Assembly (NCBI GenBank): GCA_028696935.1
Contig: JAQVGE010000076.1
Location: 1-5,142, forward strand
DNA from: Minisyncoccota bacterium
GTDB lineage: Bacteria > Patescibacteria > Paceibacteria > UBA9973
Direction of reading: 5' to 3'
DNA: 5,142 bases
A model generated the notes under the pieces. The model was not told where the DNA came from. It saw nothing but the letters and a program-made list of their open reading frames with translations, and made no database searches. Within the stretch, counting starts at the first letter, position 1. Every line of letters starts with the position of its first letter. Below, piece by piece: positions 1 to 5,142 of this stretch. Both the position numbers and the translations under genes were made by a program.

Positions 1-3000
1 AGAACCCTTATGTGACTTATCATAATGATTATATAGAATCTGTTTGGAATGTAATTAAAAAAGTTGATGATCAGAAATTACTTTTTAAAGATTATAAAGT
101 TGTGCCCTGGTGTCCGAGGTGTGGAACAGGTCTTTCTTCTCATGAACTAGCACAAGGTTATGAAGATGTAAAAGATTTGTCGGTTTATGTGAAGTTTAAA
201 ATAATCAGCTCTCCTAATGCTTTTCCTCAGGTCCTTGGACAAGGGGAAGGGGAACGGGAACCGGGGCCAGACCATTCAGAAAAGCACACAGAAGAGCTTC
301 CTGTTTATATTTTAGCTTGGACGACTACCCCTTGGACCTTGCCTGGGAATGTGGCTTTAGCTGTTGGAGAAGATATTGATTATGTGAAAATTAAGGTTAA
401 CGAAAATAATAGTAAAAAAATAGAGGCTCATAAAGTAGATGTTGGAAAAAGTTTAATGGACACAGCTACTACGGTTAAGCTAGAAACTAATTTCTATATC
501 TTGGCCAAGGCTCGATTATCAGTGATAGATTTTGAGTATGAAATTATTTCAGAATTTAAAGGGAAAGATTTGGTTGGTTTAGAATACGAACCACTATATC
601 CATATTTAAAAAATCAACTTGAAGAAAAAGGAGACCTGCCTGCGCAGGCGGGAGACAATTCAAAAGCCTTTAAAGTTTATCCTGCAAATTTTGTTACAAT
701 CGAAGATGGTACCGGAGTTGTTCACACTGCTGTGATGTACGGACAGGATGACTTTGCGCTAGGAACAGAAATAGGTCTTCCTAAGCACCACCTTGTAGGC
801 CTTGATGGAAAGTTTTTAGAAGGGACAGATTTTCTTGAAGGTAGATTTGTTCGAGACGAAGAAACTGCGGTAGAAATAATCAAAGACTTGGCTCATCGCG
901 GACTTTTATTTAAAAAAGAAAAATATGAGCACTCATACCCACATTGTTGGCGTTGTCATACTGCTCTTATTTACTATGCTCGTGATTCTTGGTATATCAA
1001 AATGTCAGCTTTACGAGATAAATTGGTTAAAGAAAATGAAGAGATAAACTGGGAGCCATCATATATAAAAGAAGGGCGTTTCGGTGAATGGCTTCGTGAG
1101 ATTAAAGACTGGGCTATTTCTCGGGAAAGATACTGGGGGACACCTCTTCCTGTTTGGGAGTGTGATAAGTGTCATGAAAAAGAAGTTATCGGTAGTATCG
1201 AGGATTTAAAATCTAAAACAAAAAAGTCAGGCAATAGGTATTTTGTAATGCGCCATGGAGAAGCCGAGAGTAATATAAAAGTTCCTGGTGGAATAGTTAG
1301 TACAGATATAAACGATATTGATAATTTAACTGATAAGGGAAGAGGCCAGATTAGAGATTCCGTTAAAAATATTAAAGATAATGTTGATATTATTGTTTAT
1401 TCTCCATTTATGAGAACAAAACAGTCAGCAGAAATAGTTAAAGAAGAATTAGGTATAAGTGATGAAAATTTTATTTCTGATCTTAGAATAAAAGAGTTAG
1501 ACACTGGTATTTTTAATGGTCAGACTTGGAACGATTATGTTATTGCTCGAGGTGAGGCAAATAAATATTTGTATACTCCAGAGAAGGGTGAGTCTTTTAA
1601 AGATGTCAAAAAGAGAACAGCGGAGTTTGTTTATTATTTAGAACATAAATACAAAGATAAAAATATTTTAATAATATCTCACCAACTTCCAATACGAATG
1701 ATTTTAGCTGGAGCTTACGGGTATGATGATAAGAAAGCTCTAGAAGAATTAGATAATTTACCTAGACTAAACAATGCAGAGATTCTCGAATTAGAATTTT
1801 CACCTCTTCCGCATAACGAAGATTATGAATTAGATTTACATAAGCCATATATCGATGAAGTAGAATTAATTTGTAAATGTGGTGGAAAATTAGAAAGAAC
1901 CAAAGAGGTTATGGATGTTTGGCTTGATTCAGGAACAATGCCGTTTTCTCAGGATCACTATCCATTTGAAAATAAAGACATTCCATATCCGGCTGATTTT
2001 ATTTCAGAAGCAATTGATCAAACGAGAGGTTGGTTTTATACACTTCATGCGGTTGGGGTGTTGATGGGTAAGGGTAAAGCCTTTAAGAATGTGATTTGTC
2101 TCGGGCATATCTTAGATGCCAATGGAAAGAAAATGAGTAAGTCATTAGGAAATGTCGTTGACCCATGGCTTATGATGGAAAAATATGGGGCAGACACTTT
2201 GCGTTTATGGATGTATTCTGTTAATCAACCCGGGGAGTCTAAAAATTTTGACGAAAAAACTGTTTTTGAATTACACAATAAAGTTTTCAATTTACTTTAT
2301 AATGTGTTGGCTTTTTATGAACTTTATCGAGATGAAAATTTAGAGAACGAGAAGTATGAGGAATCTGACAATATTTTAGATAAATGGATTGTTTCAAGAC
2401 TGGGTCAATTGTTGGAAGACTCAACTGAGAGTCTTGAGAAGTACAAACTTCTAGAACCCGTAAGAATGATTAGAGATTTTATTGATGATTTATCGACTTG
2501 GTATGTTAGACGTTCTAGAGAAAGATTAAAAAATGGGGATGTAAAAGCCAAACAGACTTTGTATTTTGTTCTTAAAACTCTGGCAAAAATTATGGCACCT
2601 TTTGCTCCTTTTGCGAGTGAAGACATCTGGCAGAAATTAAGAATTAGAAATGATGAAGAAAGTATACATCTAGCATCTTGGCCAAAGGAGATAAAAGTTG
2701 AGATAAATTTAATAGAAGAAATGAAAGAGGCCAGAGAAATTGTAACCTTAGGTCTTCAAGCTAGACAGAAAGCTGGAATTCCAGTTAGACAACCACTAAG
2801 TGAAATAATTATTGCAGGTAATAAATTGAATGATGACTATATAGAAATTTTGAAAGATGAAATAAATATAAAAAATGTTATTTTTGAAGACGGAGAAGAC
2901 TTAAGAGTTGAATTAGATACAAATATTACTCCAGAATTAAAACAAGAAGGGAATTACCGTGAGCTTGTTCGAGCTCTTCAAGATTTCAGAAAAAAGAACG

Positions 3001-3182
3001 GTTTAAATCCTAGTGATTTAATAAATATCTTTATCCAAACCGATAACTCTGGTTTAGAATTGATAGAAAAATTTAGAGATGATTTATTGAAAACTGTTGG
3101 AATAAAAGATTTGAAGGTTGAAGAAAATGATGGCACTGAAATAAAAATCGGAGATTTTGATTTTAAGGTTAAATTATTTTAA
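1..3182 (+). CDS. ileS: Isoleucyl-tRNA synthetase, type 2, with an inserted histidine-phosphatase domain (5' end outside window)
   Basis: This class I synthetase charges tRNA-Ile with isoleucine in the cytoplasm. The frame is open from the first bases (first full codon at 3, reading NPYVTYHNDYIESVW), so the GTG at 12 is not the start; the true N-terminus with the HIGH motif is upstream. Residues are counted from that GTG. Seen in order: CPRCGTGLSSHELAQGY; the CP1 editing domain with TTTPWTLPGN (104-113) and GTGVVHTAVMYGQDDF; YPHCWRCHT; ISRERYWGTPLPVWECDKC; an embedded histidine phosphatase (about 409-597); CKCGG (621-625); DVWLDSGTMPF; DQTRGWFYTL; KMSKS (707-711, bases 2130-2144); then the helical anticodon-binding domain (DLSTWYVRRSRERL, MAPFAPFASEDIW) and a C-terminal domain. 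The Cys pairs and the HELAQGY context mark the eukaryote/archaeal-like type 2 clade, whose bacterial members are often mupirocin-insensitive (family knowledge, not tested here). At 1056 visible residues it already equals a complete family member, because of the phosphatase insert and CP1 expansions. It is probably the upstream gene of a four-gene operon. Confidence 0.97.
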   Translation, partial: NPYVTYHNDYIESVWNVIKKVDDQKLLFKDYKVVPWCPRCGTGLSSHELAQGYEDVKDLSVYVKFKIISSPNAFPQVLGQGEGEREPGPDHSEKHTEELPVYILAWTTTPWTLPGNVALAVGEDIDYVKIKVNENNSKKIEAHKVDVGKSLMDTATTVKLETNFYILAKARLSVIDFEYEIISEFKGKDLVGLEYEPLYPYLKNQLEEKGDLPAQAGDNSKAFKVYPANFVTIEDGTGVVHTAVMYGQDDFALGTEIGLPKHHLVGLDGKFLEGTDFLEGRFVRDEETAVEIIKDLAHRGLLFKKEKYEHSYPHCWRCHTALIYYARDSWYIKMSALRDKLVKENEEINWEPSYIKEGRFGEWLREIKDWAISRERYWGTPLPVWECDKCHEKEVIGSIEDLKSKTKKSGNRYFVMRHGEAESNIKVPGGIVSTDINDIDNLTDKGRGQIRDSVKNIKDNVDIIVYSPFMRTKQSAEIVKEELGISDENFISDLRIKELDTGIFNGQTWNDYVIARGEANKYLYTPEKGESFKDVKKRTAEFVYYLEHKYKDKNILIISHQLPIRMILAGAYGYDDKKALEELDNLPRLNNAEILELEFSPLPHNEDYELDLHKPYIDEVELICKCGGKLERTKEVMDVWLDSGTMPFSQDHYPFENKDIPYPADFISEAIDQTRGWFYTLHAVGVLMGKGKAFKNVICLGHILDANGKKMSKSLGNVVDPWLMMEKYGADTLRLWMYSVNQPGESKNFDEKTVFELHNKVFNLLYNVLAFYELYRDENLENEKYEESDNILDKWIVSRLGQLLEDSTESLEKYKLLEPVRMIRDFIDDLSTWYVRRSRERLKNGDVKAKQTLYFVLKTLAKIMAPFAPFASEDIWQKLRIRNDEESIHLASWPKEIKVEINLIEEMKEAREIVTLGLQARQKAGIPVRQPLSEIIIAGNKLNDDYIEILKDEINIKNVIFEDGEDLRVELDTNITPELKQEGNYRELVRALQDFRKKNGLNPSDLINIFIQTDNSGLELIEKFRDDLLKTVGIKDLKVEENDGTEIKIGDFDFKVKLF
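243..266 (+). other. G-quadruplex-type motif inside ileS
   Basis: Four G runs (243-246, 249-252, 256-258, 263-266) are separated by spacers of 2, 3 and 4 bases. This satisfies the usual G3+N1-7 intramolecular quadruplex pattern on the coding strand, so it would also be present in the mRNA. It encodes GEGEREPG within a low-complexity expansion of the CP1 editing domain, between VKFK and YILAWTTTPWT. The surrounding gene is AT-rich, so the cluster stands out. Folding and function are inference. Confidence 0.6.
630..656 (+). repeat. GC-rich palindrome flanked by GGAGAC direct repeats, in frame in ileS
   Basis: Bases 635-652 form an 18-bp inverted repeat centred on TGCGCA; eight of nine pairs are Watson-Crick and one is a G-T wobble (637/650). 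GGAGAC occurs at 630-635 and again at 651-656, a 21-base offset equal to seven codons, so the reading frame survives and gives GDLPAQAGD. Similar GC-rich palindromes occur as dispersed repeats in many Parcubacteria genomes as I recall; only one copy is visible here. It could be a small mobile palindrome with target duplication, or chance. Confidence 0.6.
1236..1802 (+). other. Histidine-phosphatase (phosphoglycerate mutase-like) domain inserted in IleRS
   Basis: An in-frame stretch of about 189 residues is foreign to IleRS and reads as a whole branch-1 histidine phosphatase. It begins RYFVMRHGEAESN, with the phosphorylatable His at codon 1254. It continues with LTDKGRGQI, YSPFMRTKQSAEIV (second Arg at 1413), LRIKELDTGIFNGQTW (Glu at 1494) and ILIISHQLPIRMI (second His at 1680). 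The His-to-Arg and Arg-to-Glu spacings of 53 and 27 residues are close to those of E. coli cofactor-dependent phosphoglycerate mutase (51 and 27, from memory). The shorter Glu-to-His distance (62) fits small phosphatases of the CobC/PhoE kind. The acid/base set therefore looks intact and the domain may be active; its substrate cannot be read from sequence. It joins the synthetase through linkers near SIEDLKSKTKKSGN and SPLPHNEDYELDLH. Base composition is AT-rich like the host gene, which argues against a very recent insertion. Confidence 0.93.
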
Positions 3183-3184
3183 AT

Positions 3185-3610
3185 ATGATTTTAGATGAAT
3201 CTTATGGGGTTATAGTAATTCTCAAAGGAGAAGAGGATAAGTTTTTGTTGTTAAAGCAAACCAATGGACATTGGAGTTTTCCTAAAGGTCACAAGGAGGG
3301 AGAAGAAAGCGATATCGATACTGCCTTTCGTGAGTTAGAAGAAGAGGCAGGAATTTCAGCCGTAGAATTAATTAAGGATAAAAACTTTGTCCATTCTTAC
3401 GAGTATTTAGCTGAAGGAAATAATATTCATAAAACGAATAAATATTTTATTGGTTTTGTGAAAGATGATAAAGTTTTAATTCAAGAGAAAGAAATAACTG
3501 ATCATAAATGGGTAACCTACAAAGAGGCTCTTGAAACTTTTACTTACGAAAATCAGAAAGAATTTATATCTGAAGTAAAAAAATTTTTAGAAGAATATGT
3601 TAAAATATAG
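3185..3610 (+). CDS. Nudix hydrolase, probably diadenosine tetraphosphate (Ap4A) hydrolase type
   Basis: A 141-residue single-domain Nudix enzyme that would cleave a nucleoside diphosphate-linked substrate using Mg2+ in the cytoplasm. The Nudix box is perfect at residues 35-57: G35, E41, R49-E50-L51, E53-E54, G56-I57. Flanking features point to the asymmetrical Ap4A hydrolase branch: GHWSFPKGH just before and into the box, a Tyr (Y74) 17 residues after it, a feature I recall as typical of dinucleoside polyphosphate hydrolases, and the NKYFIGFV...EITDHKWVTYKEAL tail resembling NUDT2-type proteins. Length is normal for that group. The ATG at 3185 lies 2 bases after the ileS stop, implying translational coupling; no Shine-Dalgarno is visible. 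The position behind a synthetase suits removal of Ap4A, a synthetase side product. Another Nudix substrate such as an oxidised nucleotide or a capped RNA end remains possible. Confidence 0.93.
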   Translation: MILDESYGVIVILKGEEDKFLLLKQTNGHWSFPKGHKEGEESDIDTAFRELEEEAGISAVELIKDKNFVHSYEYLAEGNNIHKTNKYFIGFVKDDKVLIQEKEITDHKWVTYKEALETFTYENQKEFISEVKKFLEEYVKI

Positions 3611-3612
3611 AA

Positions 3613-4176
3613 ATGAAAAAAGTTTTTATTGTACATGGATTTGAAGGTAGTCCAAATGGAGGATGGCGTCCTTGGTTGATGTCCGAGCTTGCTTTGATGG
3701 ATATTTATGCCTGCGCACTACCAATGCCATCTCCAGAAAAACCAATTCTTAGTGAATGGGTTAATACCATTAGAGAAGCAGTTAAAGAACCTAATGAAGA
3801 GATTTTTTTAGTTGGACACTCTCTTGGAGTTCCTGCAATTTTGCGTTATTTGGAAAGTCTACCAGAAGGGATAAAAATTGGTGGTGCTTTTTTGGTTTCT
3901 GGACCACTTCATCCAATTGTCGATAAAGAATATGAATCAATTCATAATTTTTTAGTACCATCTTTTAGGTTTCCACATATTCGAAATGTTTGTAAAAATT
4001 TTGTAGTTTTACATGGAGATGATGACCCTGTTGTCAAAATCAATAATGCAGAAGATTTGTCTTATGATTTATCTTGTAATCTGATTGTAATTCCAAATGG
4101 AAAACATTTAAACGGAAGTTCTGGTTGGTATCAATTCTCCCAATTGCTTAAAGTTATAAAAGAAACTATTTTATAA
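3613..4176 (+). CDS. RBBP9/YdeN-type alpha/beta serine hydrolase
   Basis: A 187-residue small alpha/beta hydrolase of the RBBP9/YdeN family, in the usual length range. It starts directly with the first core strand and oxyanion loop, KKVFIVHGFEGSPNGGW (residues 2-18). The nucleophile elbow is GHSLG with Ser70. The acid is in HGDDDPVV (Asp137 or Asp138), and the His is in GKHLNGSSG (His165). These positions nearly match the triad I recall for human RBBP9 (Ser75, Asp138, His165), so the enzyme is expected to be catalytically competent. The natural substrate of bacterial members is poorly known; esterase or peptidase-like activity is plausible but not shown. No signal peptide or membrane segment is seen, so it is cytoplasmic. 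The ATG lies 2 bases after the Nudix TAG stop, with no ribosome-binding motif, indicating co-translation in the same operon. Confidence 0.92.
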   Translation: MKKVFIVHGFEGSPNGGWRPWLMSELALMDIYACALPMPSPEKPILSEWVNTIREAVKEPNEEIFLVGHSLGVPAILRYLESLPEGIKIGGAFLVSGPLHPIVDKEYESIHNFLVPSFRFPHIRNVCKNFVVLHGDDDPVVKINNAEDLSYDLSCNLIVIPNGKHLNGSSGWYQFSQLLKVIKETIL

Positions 4177-4186
4177 AAGCTGATTT

Positions 4187-4774
4187 ATGCATCATCATAT
4201 TTATCACACTAATGGATTTATTTTAGGCTCTAAAAACACAGGGGAGGCTAATAAGATTTTGACTGTTTACACCAAAGAATTAGGTTTGATTAGGGCTGTC
4301 ACTCAGGGGATAAGACTTCATAAATCAAAACTTCGTTTTTCTCTACAAGACTTATCTTATGCCAAAATCGATTTTGTTCGAGGTAGAGATGTCTGGAGAA
4401 TTACTTCAGCAACGAGCTTGAATTCTTTCCCTTTGGTTAGGGGCAATAGGAATTCTTTACTTTTGATTACTAGGGTCTCAAAACTTCTTGAGCGTTTGTG
4501 TCACGGAGAGGAAGCTAACGAAAAAATTTTTAATAATTTAATCCAAGCGTTATATTTGCTTGATAATGATTCCATCTCTAAAGAATCAAAAGAAGCCCTA
4601 GAGTTACACTTAGTTTTGAGTATTCTAAATTCGTTGGGTTATATAGGAGAATCTTCAATGCTCTCAAGTTATTTAGAGTCAGATTTTAATTATGATCAGA
4701 CAGAAGAATTATTAAAATCTCGTAAATCTATAATTTTTCATATAAACAAAGCCTTAAGTGAGAGTCAGCTTTAA
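4187..4774 (+). CDS. recO: DNA repair protein RecO, short form
   Basis: RecO anneals single-stranded DNA and, with RecR, loads RecA onto SSB-coated DNA in RecF-pathway recombination. The N-terminal OB-fold signature is clear in residues 6-50: YHTNGFILGSKNTGEANKIL, then VYTKELGLIRAVTQGIR and KSKLRFSLQ. After this come RGRDVWRITSAT and an alpha-helical C-terminal part with LERLCHGEE and ALELHLVLSILNSLGY. At 195 residues it is shorter than the usual roughly 240, and only one Cys is present, so the four-cysteine zinc site of many RecO proteins is absent. The end looks natural rather than frameshifted, since it closes on TAA followed by a new promoter. The gene begins 10 bases after the hydrolase stop; the start MHHHIYHTNG puts the conserved Y-x-T-x-G at the usual distance from Met. 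It is probably the last gene of the operon. Confidence 0.9.
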   Translation: MHHHIYHTNGFILGSKNTGEANKILTVYTKELGLIRAVTQGIRLHKSKLRFSLQDLSYAKIDFVRGRDVWRITSATSLNSFPLVRGNRNSLLLITRVSKLLERLCHGEEANEKIFNNLIQALYLLDNDSISKESKEALELHLVLSILNSLGYIGESSMLSSYLESDFNYDQTEELLKSRKSIIFHINKALSESQL

Positions 4775-4782
4775 AAATAATT

Positions 4783-4810
4783 TTGTTAAATTTAAGCTAA
4801 AGAGTATAAT
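4783..4810 (+). promoter_or_regulatory. Sigma70-type promoter for the 4820 gene, predicted leaderless
   Basis: A consensus -10 box TATAAT lies at 4805-4810. A -35-like TTGTTA (4 of 6 matches to TTGACA) lies at 4783-4788, giving a 16-base spacer in the 45-base gap after recO. Transcription would begin around 4816-4818, only 2-4 bases before the ATG at 4820, so no room remains for a Shine-Dalgarno sequence. The 45-base gap is the longest intergenic space in the window. Confidence 0.6.
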
Positions 4811-4819
4811 ACCAAGAGT

Positions 4820-5083
4820 ATGTCAGATTTAAAGAGTAGTAAAATAGAAGATATTAAAGGTCATCTGTATGACAGAGAGGATCAAGGTTTTCAAGGCCGT
4901 CATTTTGAAGGGAAATTAAGCCAAATCGGCTTTAAAGCTAAGGATGATTGGGGAGAAAAGCAAAATAATGACGGAGAAGATAATCAAATTGAAATGAAAA
5001 AACCAAAGAGCTCAATTTTTAAGAAGTTTTTTATAGTTTCAATAATCTTTTTTTGTTGGAGCATTGGGTTTTGCTTTTTATAA
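4820..5083 (+). CDS. Predicted single-pass membrane protein, N-terminal part, frame broken at T7
   Basis: As written this frame gives 87 residues. Residues 1-58 are polar and highly charged (HLYDREDQGFQGRHFEGK, DDWGEKQNNDGED). They are followed by a basic patch, MKKPKSSIFKK (59-69), and a hydrophobic helix from 70 on. The basic residues before the helix predict the N-terminus inside and the C-terminus outside. The frame stops at 5081-5083 inside the membrane segment, just after a T7 run, whereas the frame entered by skipping one T continues sensibly to the window end. The real product is therefore probably much longer. The layout (acidic cytoplasmic N-terminus with an HLYDRED-like patch, one helix, long exterior part) resembles uncharacterised Parcubacteria membrane proteins from memory. 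No enzymatic domain is recognised. Its own promoter separates it from the recO operon. Confidence 0.65.
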   Translation: MSDLKSSKIEDIKGHLYDREDQGFQGRHFEGKLSQIGFKAKDDWGEKQNNDGEDNQIEMKKPKSSIFKKFFIVSIIFFCWSIGFCFL

Positions 5084-5142
5084 GTTTTATACAGGTGAAG
5101 TTTCTGTTTCTAATGAAAAGATAGATATTATTGTTTTAGGAA
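5046..5142 (+). CDS. Continuation of the membrane protein in the shifted frame (3' end outside window)
   Basis: Reading codons from 5055 gives VGALGFAFYKFYTGEVSVSN followed by EKIDIIVLG, with no stop to the window end. It finishes the transmembrane helix begun upstream (KKFFIVSIIFF) and leads into what looks like the start of an exterior domain. This frame is closed upstream by TAA at 5043-5045 and has no plausible start of its own, so it is the rest of the 4820 gene and not a separate one. Joining requires removal of one T (or an equivalent shift) within or after the T7 run. The function is not recognised. Confidence 0.6.
5048..5054 (+). other. T7 homopolymer at the frame break
   Basis: Seven T residues follow ATC in the membrane-helix codons. 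Six would fuse the upstream and downstream frames into one continuous protein. Such runs are prone to sequencing and assembly indels, to polymerase slippage during replication, and to transcriptional slippage; the sequence alone does not decide between these. Confidence 0.6.

Noticed and set aside
10..14. ATG at 10 or GTG at 12 as the start of the first gene
   Set aside because: ATG at 10 is out of frame. GTG at 12 is preceded in frame by NPY, which fits the IleRS family pattern, and the HIGH motif must lie further upstream.
231..244. Small hairpins in GTCCTTGGAC and CCTTGGACAAGG as a regulatory element
   Set aside because: Stems of 4-5 bp with 2-base loops inside a coding region are too weak, and are better treated as part of the low-complexity insertion with the G-run motif.
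414..420. A7 run in ileS as a slippage or frameshift site
   Set aside because: The IleRS frame is continuous on both sides, so no shift is needed.
2405..2626. A 73-codon open frame on the minus strand
   Set aside because: It lies wholly inside the conserved anticodon-binding part of ileS and encodes nothing recognisable; it is an antisense shadow.
4187..4198. MHHH start of RecO as an engineered His tag
   Set aside because: Only three consecutive His residues, in native context directly ahead of the conserved Y-x-T-x-G.
1..4774. Alternative genetic code with TGA as glycine (Gracilibacteria/Absconditabacteria)
   Set aside because: No in-frame TGA occurs in the four recognisable genes and Gly codons are the normal GGN; the standard bacterial code explains everything.
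4767..4798. Inverted repeat AGCTT...AAGCT after recO as a terminator
   Set aside because: The stem is only 5 bp before a mismatch, the loop is long and AT-rich, and no T tract follows; it also overlaps the -35 region.

Overview
The window reads as an AT-rich chromosomal fragment from an uncultivated bacterium. It is most likely a member of the Candidate Phyla Radiation (Patescibacteria, Parcubacteria-like). This is inferred from the eukaryote/archaeal-like (type 2) isoleucyl-tRNA synthetase, a short RecO, tight gene packing without Shine-Dalgarno sequences, GC-rich palindromic islets inside an AT-rich gene, and a last gene resembling membrane proteins I associate with that group. All genes run on the + strand, and the standard bacterial code suffices: TAA and TAG stops, no in-frame TGA.

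Positions 1-3182 hold the 3' part of ileS; the start codon and HIGH motif lie upstream of the window. The striking feature is a complete histidine-phosphatase (phosphoglycerate mutase-like) domain of about 190 residues (about 1236-1802) embedded in the synthetase. It sits between the CxxC and CxC halves of a predicted zinc ribbon and keeps the expected catalytic Arg-His, Arg, Glu and His. The editing (CP1) region also carries in-frame expansions. One holds a four-run G-quadruplex-type motif (243-266); another holds a GC-rich 18-bp palindrome bounded by a GGAGAC repeat (630-656).

Three genes follow with gaps of 2, 2 and 10 bases, so they probably form one operon with ileS. They are a Nudix hydrolase of the Ap4A-hydrolase type (3185-3610), an RBBP9/YdeN-type serine hydrolase (3613-4176) and a short recO lacking the zinc-finger cysteines (4187-4774). 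Ap4A is a by-product of aminoacyl-tRNA synthetases, so the ileS-Nudix pairing makes biochemical sense.

A new transcription unit starts after recO. A TATAAT -10 box lies so close to the next ATG (4820) that the mRNA should be leaderless or nearly so. That gene encodes a charged cytoplasmic N-terminus followed by a transmembrane helix. Its frame breaks at a T7 run (5048-5054), and the continuation in another frame stays open to the window edge. This is either a homopolymer indel or a slippage site.
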